Shown: positions 1 through 8,966 of the stretch, one piece after another | Position numbering within the stretch: the stretch's first letter is position 1 | Layout of the letters: each line of letters opens with the position of its first letter | The notes under the pieces: generated by a model | Told to the model about the DNA's origin: nothing | The model's database searches: none | Seen by the model: the letters and a program-made list of their open reading frames with translations, nothing else | Made by a program: the position numbers and the translations under genes | NCBI GenBank assembly: GCA_019455065.1 | Contig: JACFNC010000015.1 | Coordinates: forward strand, 38,905-102,904 | Direction: 5' to 3' | DNA length: 64,000 nucleotides | Source of the DNA: Rhodospirillales bacterium | Lineage (GTDB): Bacteria > Pseudomonadota > Alphaproteobacteria > Rhodospirillales > Magnetospirillaceae

Positions 1-191
1 TTCGGGGGCGACGGTCAGCGGTCTGGTCATCGGCTTCGGTCTTCGGCGCCCATCGGGGGCGCGACTTCGGGCTGTTTCACGGGCATCGGCAGGGCCGCGT
101 GCCTCTATTAGCATGTCCGCTACTGAGAGCCCTAGAAATAAGATAGCATGGCGGCGGCCTGAACAGCATGTTGCGGGGCGGAAAGCTGTCC
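1..191. other. 5' flanking region, no complete gene
   Basis: No complete gene is visible before the response regulator. On the minus strand an ATG at 28-30 opens a frame that runs off the window edge (MTRPLTVAPE). It overlaps the TGA of a 19-codon minus-strand frame that starts near 87. This could be the start of a divergent gene, but ten codons are too few to judge. The stretch at 105-155 is AT-richer than its surroundings and is the likely place for promoters facing both ways. I see no convincing -35/-10 pair. Confidence 0.3.
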
Positions 192-857
192 ATGAGCAAA
201 CACGTGCTCGTCGTCGTCGCCGATCCGGCGCTTCGCCGGTCCCTCGGCGAACAGCTCGCGGCCGAGGGATTCTCCGTCGCCGAGGCGGGGGGCGCCGCGG
301 AGGGGCTGGGACGGGCCGAAGCGGGATTCGACGTCATGCTTCTCGACGCCGAGCTGCCCGACGGCGACGGCCGCGTCCTGTGCCGGCGGCTGCGCGAGTG
401 CGGCCAGACGGCCCCCGTCATCCTGCTGACCGAATCGGAAGCCGGGCCGGAGGCCGACGACGCGGGGGTGGACGACGTCCTTGCCAAGCCCTTTCGGCTG
501 GGCACGCTGCTGGCGCGTCTGCGCGCCCAGTTGCGGCGGCACGAGCTGGGGCCCGCCGCCGCCGTGGCGGTCGGCCCCTACAGCTTTCACCCTGCCGCCA
601 AGATCCTGTCCGACGGGCGCGGCCGCCGCATCCACCTGACCGAGAAGGAGACGGCGATCCTTGCCTTTCTCCATCGGGCGGGCAGCCGGGTGGTGGCGCG
701 CGAGGTGCTGCTGCACGAGGTCTGGGGGTACAATCCCGAGGCCACGACCCATACCGTGGAGACGCACGTCTACCGCCTGCGCCGCAAGATCGAACCCGAT
801 CCGGCGCAGGCGCGCATCCTGGTGACCGAGCCCGGTGGCTATCGGCTGGTAACCTGA
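192..857 (+). CDS. OmpR/PhoB-type winged-helix response regulator
   Basis: A 221-residue two-component response regulator. Residues 1-120 form a receiver domain with the phospho-acceptor Asp52 (LLDAELP), the conserved Thr (ILLTES) and Lys (LAKPF). The C-terminal half is an OmpR-type winged helix (LTEKETAILAFL, THTVETHVYRLRRKI, GGYRLVT) that binds DNA. The acidic pocket near residue 10 reads VVAD, so the first acid of the usual pair is Ala; this may weaken Mg2+ binding. ATG at 192 is preferred over an in-frame ATG at 168 because the receiver begins at MSKHVLVVV. No histidine kinase is adjacent. Its 3' end overlaps xthA on the other strand by 19 bp. Confidence 0.85.
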   Translation: MSKHVLVVVADPALRRSLGEQLAAEGFSVAEAGGAAEGLGRAEAGFDVMLLDAELPDGDGRVLCRRLRECGQTAPVILLTESEAGPEADDAGVDDVLAKPFRLGTLLARLRAQLRRHELGPAAAVAVGPYSFHPAAKILSDGRGRRIHLTEKETAILAFLHRAGSRVVAREVLLHEVWGYNPEATTHTVETHVYRLRRKIEPDPAQARILVTEPGGYRLVT

Positions 858-1657
858 GTTTTCGGCATGGCCAGCGTCACCGCCACCGGCACATGGTCGG
901 AGGGCGGCTGCCAGTTCCGCGCCTCGCGGACCACGCGCGCCGCAATCAGGCGGCCCTTCAGCGCCGGCGTCACCCAGACGTGGTCCAGACGCCGCCCGCG
1001 GTCGCTCTTCGCCCAGTCGGCGGCGCGGTAGCTCCACCAGGTATAGAGTCGTTGCGGCGCCGGAACGAAATGGCGGACCGCGTCGACCCAGTCCAGCGAG
1101 GCGGCCAACGCGCCCAGCGCCTCCACCTCGACCGGGGTGTGGCTGACCACCTTGAGAAGCTGGCGGTGCGACCAGACGTCGCTCTCCAGCGGCGCCACGT
1201 TGAGGTCGCCCACCAGCACCAGCGGCCGCGCGGGATCGCAGGTCCGCGCGTACCAGTCGGTAAGCTCGCGCAGGAACTGGAGCTTGTGCGCGAATTTCGG
1301 ATTGGCGGCCGGATCGGGCACGTCTCCGCCGGAAGGGACGTAGACGCAGTGGATCTCGATGCCGGCGATGGTGACGACGAGGTGGCGGCAGTCCTGGCGG
1401 CCGCACCAGTGGGGCGTGCCGATGGCCTCGATTGGCAGCCGCGACAGGACCGCGACTCCGTTGTAGCCCTTCATGCCGTGGGCGGCGACGTGGCGATAGC
1501 CGAGCGCGACCATGGCGTCGCGCGGAAACAGCGCGTCCGTCACCTTGGTTTCCTGCAGGCAGATCACGTCCGGCCGCAGTTCGGCACTCAGCCGCGCCAG
1601 CTGCTCGGTGCGCAGGCGGATGGAATTGACGTTCCAGGTGACGACGGTGAGCGTCAC
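839..1657 (-). CDS. xthA: Exodeoxyribonuclease III
   Basis: A 272-residue AP endonuclease/3'-5' exonuclease of the endonuclease-exonuclease-phosphatase fold, acting in base-excision repair. Visible motifs are the N-terminal TWNVNSIRLR, LQETKV (metal-binding Glu), GYNGVAVLSR, LVGDLNVAP and the C-terminal RLDHVWVTP and SDHVPV (catalytic Asp-His). The start is taken as the GTG at 1657. It lies one base past the stop of the upstream FAH-family gene, implies translational coupling, and puts the conserved TLTVVTWNV at the N-terminus. Length fits the family (about 260-275). Confidence 0.9.
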   Translation of the reverse strand: MTLTVVTWNVNSIRLRTEQLARLSAELRPDVICLQETKVTDALFPRDAMVALGYRHVAAHGMKGYNGVAVLSRLPIEAIGTPHWCGRQDCRHLVVTIAGIEIHCVYVPSGGDVPDPAANPKFAHKLQFLRELTDWYARTCDPARPLVLVGDLNVAPLESDVWSHRQLLKVVSHTPVEVEALGALAASLDWVDAVRHFVPAPQRLYTWWSYRAADWAKSDRGRRLDHVWVTPALKGRLIAARVVREARNWQPPSDHVPVAVTLAMPKTQVTSR

Positions 1658-1658
1658 G

Positions 1659-2342
<684 letters not shown>

Positions 2343-2411
2343 GGACGGGACTGAATGCAAACCGAAGGTTCGGCGTCACTATAGGCCGGGGCGCGCGGCT
2401 TGTCGTCCAGG

Positions 2412-2540
2412 CAAACAAAAAGAGCGCCCGGTCAGGGGGGTAACCGGGCGCCCTGAATGCTCCCTACGGAGCGTGGGAATGGCAGGGGAAACCATCCCCA
2501 CCGGCCGCGACCATTGCGGTAGCGGCCGTCTGACCTTGAA
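2412..2540 (-). ncRNA. Candidate structured RNA or attenuator upstream of the FAH gene
   Basis: A non-coding stretch rich in inverted repeats. Read on the minus strand it ends in a nine-pair hairpin (GCGCCCGGT at 2451-2443 with ACCGGGCGC at 2432-2424), loop TACCCCCCTG, followed by TCTTTTTGTTT, a good Rho-independent terminator. Further arms are CGGCCGC/GCGGCCG (about 2502-2528), GGGG/CCCC near 2485-2500 and GCTCC/GGAGC near 2458-2472. A GGTCAG/CTGACC pair (2535-2530 with 2435-2430) would invade the terminator stem. It may be a small RNA with a C-rich, anti-Shine-Dalgarno-like loop, or a leader attenuator of the FAH-xthA transcript. I cannot place a promoter with confidence and match no known riboswitch. 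Confidence 0.45.
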
Positions 2541-2579
2541 TTGGGCAGGACGGGAAAGAGCCACAACCGCACGCCGCGC

Positions 2580-3455
2580 ATGACGGCCATGCGGAAAGCG
2601 AATAGCCAGCGGATTTCGCCGCGCATGCTGGTGATCGGGCTCGCCCTCGCGGCGTTTGCCGGGGTGCCGGCCGGCTCGGCCGCCGAGCAGGCGCCTCCAC
2701 TGTTCGAGGCGGGCCTCGCCGCCGGCGTCGGTTTCCTCCCGGATTACCCCGGCTCAGACCAGAATCACCTGCGCGCCCTGGTCCTGCCCTATCTTCGCTA
2801 CCGGGGCGAGATCATTCGCAGCGACGAGAGGGGCCTGCTGCGGGGTCGCCTGCTGCGCCGGACCGGCATCGAACTGGATCTCAGCCTGAGCGGCTCGTTC
2901 CCCACCCGTGCGGACGAGAACGATGCCCGGCGCGGCATGCCCGACCTCGACTGGCTGGGCGAGATCGGCCCGCGCCTGCAGATCATCCTGGCGCGCCCGT
3001 CGGCGCGTTCCACCATCGAACTCGAACTGCCGTTGCGGGCGGCCTTCTCGACCGACTTCTCCGGCGTCGACTATCGCGGCCTGGTGGCCGCGCCGACCAT
3101 CGCCTACCAGGCGGCCGATCCCGGCGGCTGGCCGGTGCGGACGAAGGTGGGCGCGGGGCCGGTGTTCGCGACCGACGCGCTGATGGACTATTTCTACGCG
3201 GTCGCCCCGCGCCATGCGATCGAAGGGCGGCCGGCCTACGACGCGTCGGCCGGCTATCTCGGGACGCTGCTCACCGCCTCGGTTAGCCATCCGCTGACAG
3301 AGCGGATTTCGCTCCTGGGCGTCGCGCGCTGGGCCGTGCTGACCGGCGCCGCCAACCGCGACAGCCCGCTGTTCCGCCGCGACCACAACGTCGCCGTCGG
3401 CTTCGGCGTCACCGTGTCCCTCTACCGCAGCGCGCGCCGCGCCGCCGCCGATTAG
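2580..3455 (+). CDS. MipA/OmpV-family outer-membrane protein
   Basis: About 291 residues with an N-terminal signal peptide (hydrophobic LVIGLALAAFAGVPAGSAA, cleavage near AAE). The mature part alternates polar and apolar residues as in a beta-barrel and ends in aromatic-rich strands. The pattern PDYPGSDQNHLRALVLPYLRY after the signal peptide and the internal RTGIELDLSLSGS are typical of the MipA/OmpV family, named after a scaffold for murein hydrolase MltA in E. coli. Substrate or role here is unknown. ATG 2580 and ATG 2589 are both reasonable starts. A second, shorter OmpV-like gene lies at 31.6-32.3 kb. Confidence 0.75.
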   Translation: MTAMRKANSQRISPRMLVIGLALAAFAGVPAGSAAEQAPPLFEAGLAAGVGFLPDYPGSDQNHLRALVLPYLRYRGEIIRSDERGLLRGRLLRRTGIELDLSLSGSFPTRADENDARRGMPDLDWLGEIGPRLQIILARPSARSTIELELPLRAAFSTDFSGVDYRGLVAAPTIAYQAADPGGWPVRTKVGAGPVFATDALMDYFYAVAPRHAIEGRPAYDASAGYLGTLLTASVSHPLTERISLLGVARWAVLTGAANRDSPLFRRDHNVAVGFGVTVSLYRSARRAAAD

Positions 3456-3508
3456 CCGATCGCGCTTCCGGGGTTTAATTCGGCGGCCTCTTGGTCCAAG
3501 TTGTGACC

Positions 3509-4255
3509 ATGGAGGGCCAGACGCTTCACTTGGGCGCCGTCGGCGACCTGGCCGCCGTCGTGTTCGACCTCGACGGGGTGATCACCCGCACCGCCGGCAT
3601 CCACTACGCCGCCTGGAAGGCGCTGTTCGACGACTTCCTGGCTCGCCGCGCCGGCGGCGGCGCCTTCGCGCCGTTTCGCCCCAATGACTACGCGCGTTTC
3701 GTCGACGGGCGGCCGCGCTATGAAGGCGTGCGCACCTTCCTCGCCTCGCGGGGGATCGAACTGCCCGACGGCGATCCGGCCGACCCGCCCGGCGATGACA
3801 CGGTCTGCGCCCTCGGCAACCGCAAGAACGTCATGTTCCGCGAGGCGCTCGGGCGCCTCGGCGCCGAGGTCTATCCGGGGTCGCGCCGTCTTCTCGAGGC
3901 GATGCGCCCGGCGGGGCTGCGCGCGGCGCTGGTCACGTCGTCGAAGAACGGACGCGACGTGCTCAAGGCGGCCGGGCTGAGCGACGCCTTCGACGCGGTG
4001 ATCGACGGCAACGACGCCCTCCGCCATGGCCTGCGCGGCAAGCCGCATCCCGACACCTTCGTCCATGCGGCGGGCCTGATGGGACTGCCGCCCGGCCGTT
4101 GCGTTGTGATCGAGGACGCGGTGGCCGGCGTGCAGGCCGGCCGCGCCGGCGCCTTCCGCCTGGTCATCGGAGTCGATCGCGGCGCCGGTCGGCGGTCGCT
4201 CGCCGAGGCGGGAGCCGACGTCGTCGTCAACGACCTGGGAGAAATCGATGTCTGA
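3509..4255 (+). CDS. pgmB: Beta-phosphoglucomutase family HAD hydrolase
   Basis: A 248-residue HAD-superfamily protein that should convert beta-D-glucose 1-phosphate to glucose 6-phosphate. The nucleophile motif is VVFDLDGVITRTAGIHYAAWK; motif II is LVTSSKNG and the acidic motif is VIEDAVAGVQAGRAG. KPHPDTF supplies the conserved Lys. ATG 3509 is chosen; a TTG at 3491 is in frame but weaker. The gene overlaps otsB by 8 bp, and otsB overlaps the GH65 gene by 4 bp, so the three are one operon. Pairing with a GH65 phosphorylase strongly supports the beta-phosphoglucomutase role. Confidence 0.85.
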   Translation: MEGQTLHLGAVGDLAAVVFDLDGVITRTAGIHYAAWKALFDDFLARRAGGGAFAPFRPNDYARFVDGRPRYEGVRTFLASRGIELPDGDPADPPGDDTVCALGNRKNVMFREALGRLGAEVYPGSRRLLEAMRPAGLRAALVTSSKNGRDVLKAAGLSDAFDAVIDGNDALRHGLRGKPHPDTFVHAAGLMGLPPGRCVVIEDAVAGVQAGRAGAFRLVIGVDRGAGRRSLAEAGADVVVNDLGEIDV

Positions 4256-5063
4256 ACGCCCGATCGCCGCGCTGCCCTCCGCCCTCGACGACTTCGCCTC
4301 TCTCGAAGCCCGCCTCGGGGGGCGCCGGGCGGCCGTGTTCCTGGACTACGACGGCACCCTGACGCCCATCGTCGACCGCCCCGACATGGCGATCCTTTCG
4401 CCCGAGGCGCGGGCCGTGGTCGCGGCCCTGGCGCGGCGCCTGCCGGTGGCGGTGATCAGCGGGCGCGACCGGGCCGACGTCGAGCGGCTGGTCGGGGTGG
4501 ACGGCCTCGTTTACGCCGGCAGCCACGGCTTCGACATCCGCCTGCCCGACGGGCGGGAGCTGCGGCACGAGGCGGCCGGCGACGTGGCGCCGCTGCTCGA
4601 CCGCGCCGCGCGCCGGCTGGAACGCGCCTTGAGCGAGATTCCCGGCGCCCTTATCGAACGCAAGCGGTTCAGCCTCGCGGCCCATTACCGTCTGGTGGCG
4701 CCGGCCCGGGCCGCCGCGGTGCGGGCCGCGGTGGATGACGCCCTCGCCGCCGAACCGGGCCGCCTCAAGGTCAAGCCCGGTAAGATGGTGTTCGAGGTGC
4801 AGCCCGCCATGGACTGGGACAAGGGCAAGGCGCTGTTATGGCTGCTGCGTGCCCTCGGCCTCGACGACGCCGGGGTGGCGCCGCTCTTCCTCGGCGACGA
4901 CGTCACCGACGAGGACGCCTTCGCCGTGCTGCGCGACCGGGGTGTGGGGATCGTCGTGGCCGCCGCCCATGAGGTCGACGGGCGGGCGACGCGGGCCGAC
5001 TTCCGCCTCGCCGACCCCGGTGAGGTCCTGTCCTTCCTGCGCCGCCTGGAGGGCCTGCGATGA
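4248..5063 (+). CDS. otsB: Trehalose-6-phosphate phosphatase
   Basis: A 271-residue HAD-type phosphatase that removes phosphate from trehalose 6-phosphate. Motif I is VFLDYDGTLTPIVDRP, the ISGRDRADVERL region follows, KMVFEVQP and the KGKAL segment are in place, and motif IV is FLGDDVTDEDAF. Length is normal for OtsB. The usual partner, trehalose-6-phosphate synthase OtsA, is not in this window, so the substrate must come from elsewhere. It sits between a beta-phosphoglucomutase and a GH65 phosphorylase with overlapping ends on both sides, an arrangement that places trehalose synthesis and phosphorolysis on one transcript. Confidence 0.88.
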   Translation: MSERPIAALPSALDDFASLEARLGGRRAAVFLDYDGTLTPIVDRPDMAILSPEARAVVAALARRLPVAVISGRDRADVERLVGVDGLVYAGSHGFDIRLPDGRELRHEAAGDVAPLLDRAARRLERALSEIPGALIERKRFSLAAHYRLVAPARAAAVRAAVDDALAAEPGRLKVKPGKMVFEVQPAMDWDKGKALLWLLRALGLDDAGVAPLFLGDDVTDEDAFAVLRDRGVGIVVAAAHEVDGRATRADFRLADPGEVLSFLRRLEGLR

Positions 5064-7477
5064 GCCGCTGGTCGCTCGTCTACGAGACCTTCGATTCGCA
5101 GGCGCAGGGGGTGCGCGAGGCGCTGTGCGCCGTCGGCAACGGCTACTACTGCACGCGCGGCGCCTTCGAATGGGCCGAGGCGGACGCGACCAACTATCCC
5201 GGCACCTATCTGGCCGGCGGGTACAACCGCCTTCAGACCGAGATCGCCGGGCGCGTCATCGAGAACGAGGATCTGGTCAACCTGCCGAACTGGCTGTGCC
5301 TGCGCTGGCGCGTCGCCGGGGGCGACTGGTTCAACCTGATGGCGGTCGACGTGCTGTCGTTCCGGCAGGAACTCGACCTCCGGCAGGGGCAGCTCTCCCT
5401 GGCCCTTCACGTCCGCGACCGCGCCGGGCGCGAAACGCGGATCGAGAGCCGCCGTATCGCCCACATGGAAGACCCCCATCTCGGCGCCCTCTATTGCGCC
5501 ATCACCCCGCTCAACTGGTCGGATTCGGTCGAGGTCCGCTCCTCGCTCGACGGCCGGGTGATCAACGCCGGCGTGAAGCGCTACCGCGATCTCAACGGCA
5601 CCCATCTGGTGCCGATCCATGCCGGGGTGTTCGGCGGCGAGGCGGGCGGCGAGACGCTGTTGCTGCTGATCACCGAGACCGTGCAGTCGAAGCTGCGGGT
5701 GGCGCAGGCGGCCCGCACGCGCGTCCGCCTGGACGGCGGTCCGCCCATACCGGGAGCCACCGCGGCCGACCGCGATCACGTCGCCCAGACCGTCACCGTC
5801 CCCCTGGCCGCGGGGCAGACCCTGCGCGTCGAAAAGGTGGTGAGCCTGTTCAATGGCAAGGACGTCGCCATCGCCTCACCCGACCTTGCCGCCCAGGAGG
5901 CGGTGGCGCGCGCCGGGAATTTCGACGAGCTGCTCACAACCCATGTGCGGGCCTGGCGCCGACTGTGGGATCGCTGCGACATCGTCGTCCATGACGGCAG
6001 CGACGTGCAGATGGCGCTGCGACTGCATATTTTCCAACTGCTCCAGACCCTCTCGCCCAACAGTATCGATCTCGACGTCGGTGTGCCGGCGCGGGGCTGG
6101 CACGGCGAGGCCTATCGCGGCCACGTGTTTTGGGACGAGCTCTTCATCCTGCCGTTTGTGGATTTCCGCCTGCCGGCGCTCAGCCGCGCCATGCTGCGCT
6201 ATCGCTACAACCGTCTGCCCATGGCGCGACGAATGGCGACGGCGACCGGCCAGCGCGGCGCGATGTATCCGTGGCAGAGCGGCAGCGACGGTCGCGAGGA
6301 GACCCAGGTCATGCACCTCAATCCGCGCTCCGGCCGATGGCTGCCCGATTTCAGCTCGCGGCAGCGGCATGTCGGTCTCGCCGTCGCCTACAATGTCTGG
6401 CAGTACTACATGGCGACCGGCGAGCGGCAGTTCATGGCCCTGCGCGGGGCCGAGATGCTGGTCGAGATCGCCCGCTTCTTCGCCGGGCTGGCGGTGCCCG
6501 AGGGCGGCGGCCGCTTCGGCATCCACGGGGTGATGGGTCCCGACGAATACCATGACGCCTATCCCGACGCCGAGACGCCCGGCCTCGACAACAACGCCTA
6601 CACCAACGTCCTGGTCGCCTGGCTGATGGAGACGGTGCCGGCGGCGCTGGCCGTGCTCGACGACGCCCAGCGCCATGAACTGCGCGACCGGCTGGGGCTC
6701 GACGACGCCGAACTCGCCGATTGGGACCGGATCGGACGTGGCATGGTCGTGCCCTTCCACGACGGCGACATCATCAGCCAGTTCGCCGGGTACGAGAAGT
6801 TGGACGAATTCGACTGGGACCACTACCGCGCCAAATACGGCGACATTCAGCGTCTCGATCGAATCCTCGAGGCCGAGGGCGACAGCACCAACCGCTACAA
6901 GCTGTCGAAACAGGCCGATGTGCTGATGCTGTTCTACCTGTTCTCGCCGGCCCGCCTGGCCGCCCTGTTCGGCCGCCTGGGCTACCGCTTCGACGAGGCG
7001 ATGTGGCGCCGCAACATCGACTACTACATCGCCCGCACGTCGCACGGCTCGACGCTCAGCTACGTCGTGCACTCCTGGGTGCTGGCGCGCTCGCAACCGG
7101 AAAAGGCGTGGGAGCTGTTCGCCCAGGCGCTGCGCGCCGACATCTCCGACATTCAGGGCGGCACCACGGCCGAGGGCATCCACCTGGGCGCCATGGCCGG
7201 CACGGTCGACCTCGTGCAGCGCGGCTTCACCGGGTTCGAGATTCGGGAAGGGGCGCTACATTTCGACCCGGTGCTGATGGACCGCCTGCAAACGGTGCGC
7301 CTGCGCCTGCGCCATCTCGGCCACTGGTTGGACGTGTTGCTGACCGGCGAGGACTTGACGCTGACCGTGGGTCCCGGCTGGACGGCGGCGGTGCCGGTCT
7401 GCGTGGACGGCCAGCACCGCAGCATGGCCCCCGGCGAGACCTTCTGCTTCCGCCTCGGCCCGAACGCGTGCGGGTGA
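5060..7477 (+). CDS. Glycoside hydrolase family 65 disaccharide phosphorylase (trehalose phosphorylase-like)
   Basis: An 805-residue cytoplasmic GH65 enzyme. It has an N-terminal beta-sandwich (about 1-270), a linker, an (alpha/alpha)6 barrel (about 320-690) and a C-terminal beta domain. The general-acid Glu lies in GVMGPDEYHDAYPD, and the phosphate-binding signature TSHGSTLSYVVHS marks a phosphorylase rather than a hydrolase. FWDELFILPFVDFRLP is the usual substrate-pocket segment. Such enzymes split an alpha-linked glucose disaccharide with phosphate into beta-glucose 1-phosphate and glucose. Trehalose is the likely substrate because otsB is upstream, but maltose or kojibiose cannot be excluded. 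Its start overlaps the otsB stop in an ATGA. Confidence 0.87.
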   Translation: MSRWSLVYETFDSQAQGVREALCAVGNGYYCTRGAFEWAEADATNYPGTYLAGGYNRLQTEIAGRVIENEDLVNLPNWLCLRWRVAGGDWFNLMAVDVLSFRQELDLRQGQLSLALHVRDRAGRETRIESRRIAHMEDPHLGALYCAITPLNWSDSVEVRSSLDGRVINAGVKRYRDLNGTHLVPIHAGVFGGEAGGETLLLLITETVQSKLRVAQAARTRVRLDGGPPIPGATAADRDHVAQTVTVPLAAGQTLRVEKVVSLFNGKDVAIASPDLAAQEAVARAGNFDELLTTHVRAWRRLWDRCDIVVHDGSDVQMALRLHIFQLLQTLSPNSIDLDVGVPARGWHGEAYRGHVFWDELFILPFVDFRLPALSRAMLRYRYNRLPMARRMATATGQRGAMYPWQSGSDGREETQVMHLNPRSGRWLPDFSSRQRHVGLAVAYNVWQYYMATGERQFMALRGAEMLVEIARFFAGLAVPEGGGRFGIHGVMGPDEYHDAYPDAETPGLDNNAYTNVLVAWLMETVPAALAVLDDAQRHELRDRLGLDDAELADWDRIGRGMVVPFHDGDIISQFAGYEKLDEFDWDHYRAKYGDIQRLDRILEAEGDSTNRYKLSKQADVLMLFYLFSPARLAALFGRLGYRFDEAMWRRNIDYYIARTSHGSTLSYVVHSWVLARSQPEKAWELFAQALRADISDIQGGTTAEGIHLGAMAGTVDLVQRGFTGFEIREGALHFDPVLMDRLQTVRLRLRHLGHWLDVLLTGEDLTLTVGPGWTAAVPVCVDGQHRSMAPGETFCFRLGPNACG

Positions 7478-7490
7478 CGCGGAACGTCCT

Positions 7491-8699
7491 TCAATCCAGC
7501 TGCAGTGTCAGCGACTTGAGGTAGCCGGACTCCGGCAGGAATGGATGCACCGGGTGGTCGGCGGCGGCGCCGGCGGCGCGCAGGATGCGGCCGTTGCGGC
7601 CGGCCAGCGACAGGCCGTGCCGCACCTCCTCGGCAAACAAATCCGGGCTCATGTGATGCGAGCACGAGGCCACGAACAGGAAACCGCCGGGCTCGACCAG
7701 CGCCGCGGCGAGGCGCGTCATCTTGCGGTAGCCCTTGGCGCCTGCCGCCAGCTGTTTCTTGGCCTTGACGAAAGCCGGCGGGTCGGCGACGACGACGCCG
7801 AACCGCTCGCCCGCTGACGCCCGCCGCTCCATATCGGCGAAGGCGTCCGCCCGTTCGAAGCGGCAGCGAGCGCTCACCCCGTTGAGGTCCGCCGACCGGG
7901 CGGCGAGCGCCAGCGAGGCCTCGGAACGGTCGACGGCGACGACCTCGGCGGCGCCGGCCCGCGCCGCCTGGATCGCGAAGCCGCCCGCGTAGCTGTAGAA
8001 GTCGGCGACCCGGCGCCCGGTGCTGAGGGCGGCGACGAAGGCGCGATTGTCGCGCTGATCGTAGAACCATCCGGTCTTCTGGCCTTCGGTGAGGTCGGCG
8101 AGGAAGCGCCCACCGTTCTCCTCGAGCTCCACCGGTTCCGACAAATCGCCCTTCGCGATGCGATGGTACAGGTCCAGCCCCTCGAGCGTGCGCACCGGGC
8201 TGTCGTTGCGCAGCACCACGACGCGCGGCGCGATGGCGGCGTCCAGGGCTTCCAGGACGTGGGGCAGCAGGGCCTCCATGCCGGCGGAATTCACCTGGCA
8301 GGCGACGACGTCGCCGTAGCGGTCGATGACCAGCCCGGGCAGTCGGTCGGCCTCGGAATGCGCCAGCCGGTAATGCGGCGAGCGGTACAGCGCCTCGCGC
8401 AGGGCCGCCGCCCGCTCCAGCCGCTCGCGCAGGAACGCGGCGTCGATGCGGTCCTGGGCGCGCCGCGATAGCAGGCGCAGAGCGATCAAGGAGTGCGGAC
8501 TGAAGGTGCCGACGCCCAGAACCTCGCCGCCCGCGTCGACCACGTTCACTAGGCAGCCGGGCGGCAAGGCCTTCGCCTCCGGGGTCATGTCGACCTCGTT
8601 CGAAAAGGCCCAGGGGTGGCCGGCGCGAAGGCGGCGGCTGTGGCCGCGCAGCAGATGGACGGCGGGGCGGCTGGCGGGATCGTCGGAGTGGGCGGTCAT
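7491..8699 (-). CDS. rlmI: Class I SAM-dependent rRNA (cytosine) methyltransferase, RlmI-like
   Basis: About 402 residues. The N-terminal PUA-like region (VHLLRGHSRRLRAGHPWAFSNEV) is followed by a Rossmann methyltransferase domain with VADFYSYAGGFAIQAARAG as the SAM-binding loop, VVAVDRSEASLALA, and the catalytic-type VVADPPAFVK. SCSHHM follows. This is the YccW/RlmI arrangement, which makes 5-methylcytosine in 23S rRNA. Only 13 bp separate its end from the convergent GH65 gene. Upstream lies the cco promoter region, read in the opposite direction. Confidence 0.85.
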   Translation of the reverse strand: MTAHSDDPASRPAVHLLRGHSRRLRAGHPWAFSNEVDMTPEAKALPPGCLVNVVDAGGEVLGVGTFSPHSLIALRLLSRRAQDRIDAAFLRERLERAAALREALYRSPHYRLAHSEADRLPGLVIDRYGDVVACQVNSAGMEALLPHVLEALDAAIAPRVVVLRNDSPVRTLEGLDLYHRIAKGDLSEPVELEENGGRFLADLTEGQKTGWFYDQRDNRAFVAALSTGRRVADFYSYAGGFAIQAARAGAAEVVAVDRSEASLALAARSADLNGVSARCRFERADAFADMERRASAGERFGVVVADPPAFVKAKKQLAAGAKGYRKMTRLAAALVEPGGFLFVASCSHHMSPDLFAEEVRHGLSLAGRNGRILRAAGAAADHPVHPFLPESGYLKSLTLQLD

Positions 8700-8790
8700 C
8701 GGCGGCAGTCTATCGGTTCCGCGGGTCACGACAAGCCGTTTGCCGGCCACTGTAAAATTCCGCAGCTGTTTTCTGTGAAAAAAAGATGCT

Positions 8791-8804
8791 TTGATTTGAA
8801 TCAA
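8791..8804 (+). promoter_or_regulatory. FNR box (anaerobox) upstream of ccoNOQP
   Basis: TTGATTTGAATCAA is a perfect match to the FNR/FixK consensus TTGAT-N4-ATCAA. It lies about 165 bp before ccoN. If it is centred near -40, as in class II FNR promoters, transcription would begin around 8836-8840. The rest of 8700-8966 is GC-rich leader without a gene. The FNR homologue encoded at 17073-17822 is the natural regulator, giving induction of the high-affinity oxidase at low oxygen. Confidence 0.88.
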
Positions 8805-8966
8805 TGGCTGCCCGGGTGGCCTGCTGCATAGTGCGCCCGATTTCGAACGGGACGGCTCGATCGCGGTCCGTGGCGCGCAGCGCGGGCGGACGGTCGGGCG
8901 GCGGCGGAGGGGGACCGCCCGGCGGTCGGTTCGTACGACTTTCATTGGTCGAGACAGGAGTTCGGC

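Noticed and set aside
2430..2535. FMN or cobalamin riboswitch on the plus strand
   Set aside because: GGCAGGGGAAACCATCCCC followed by ACCGGC faintly recalls the FMN element, but the other conserved FMN stems and the cobalamin B12 box are absent.
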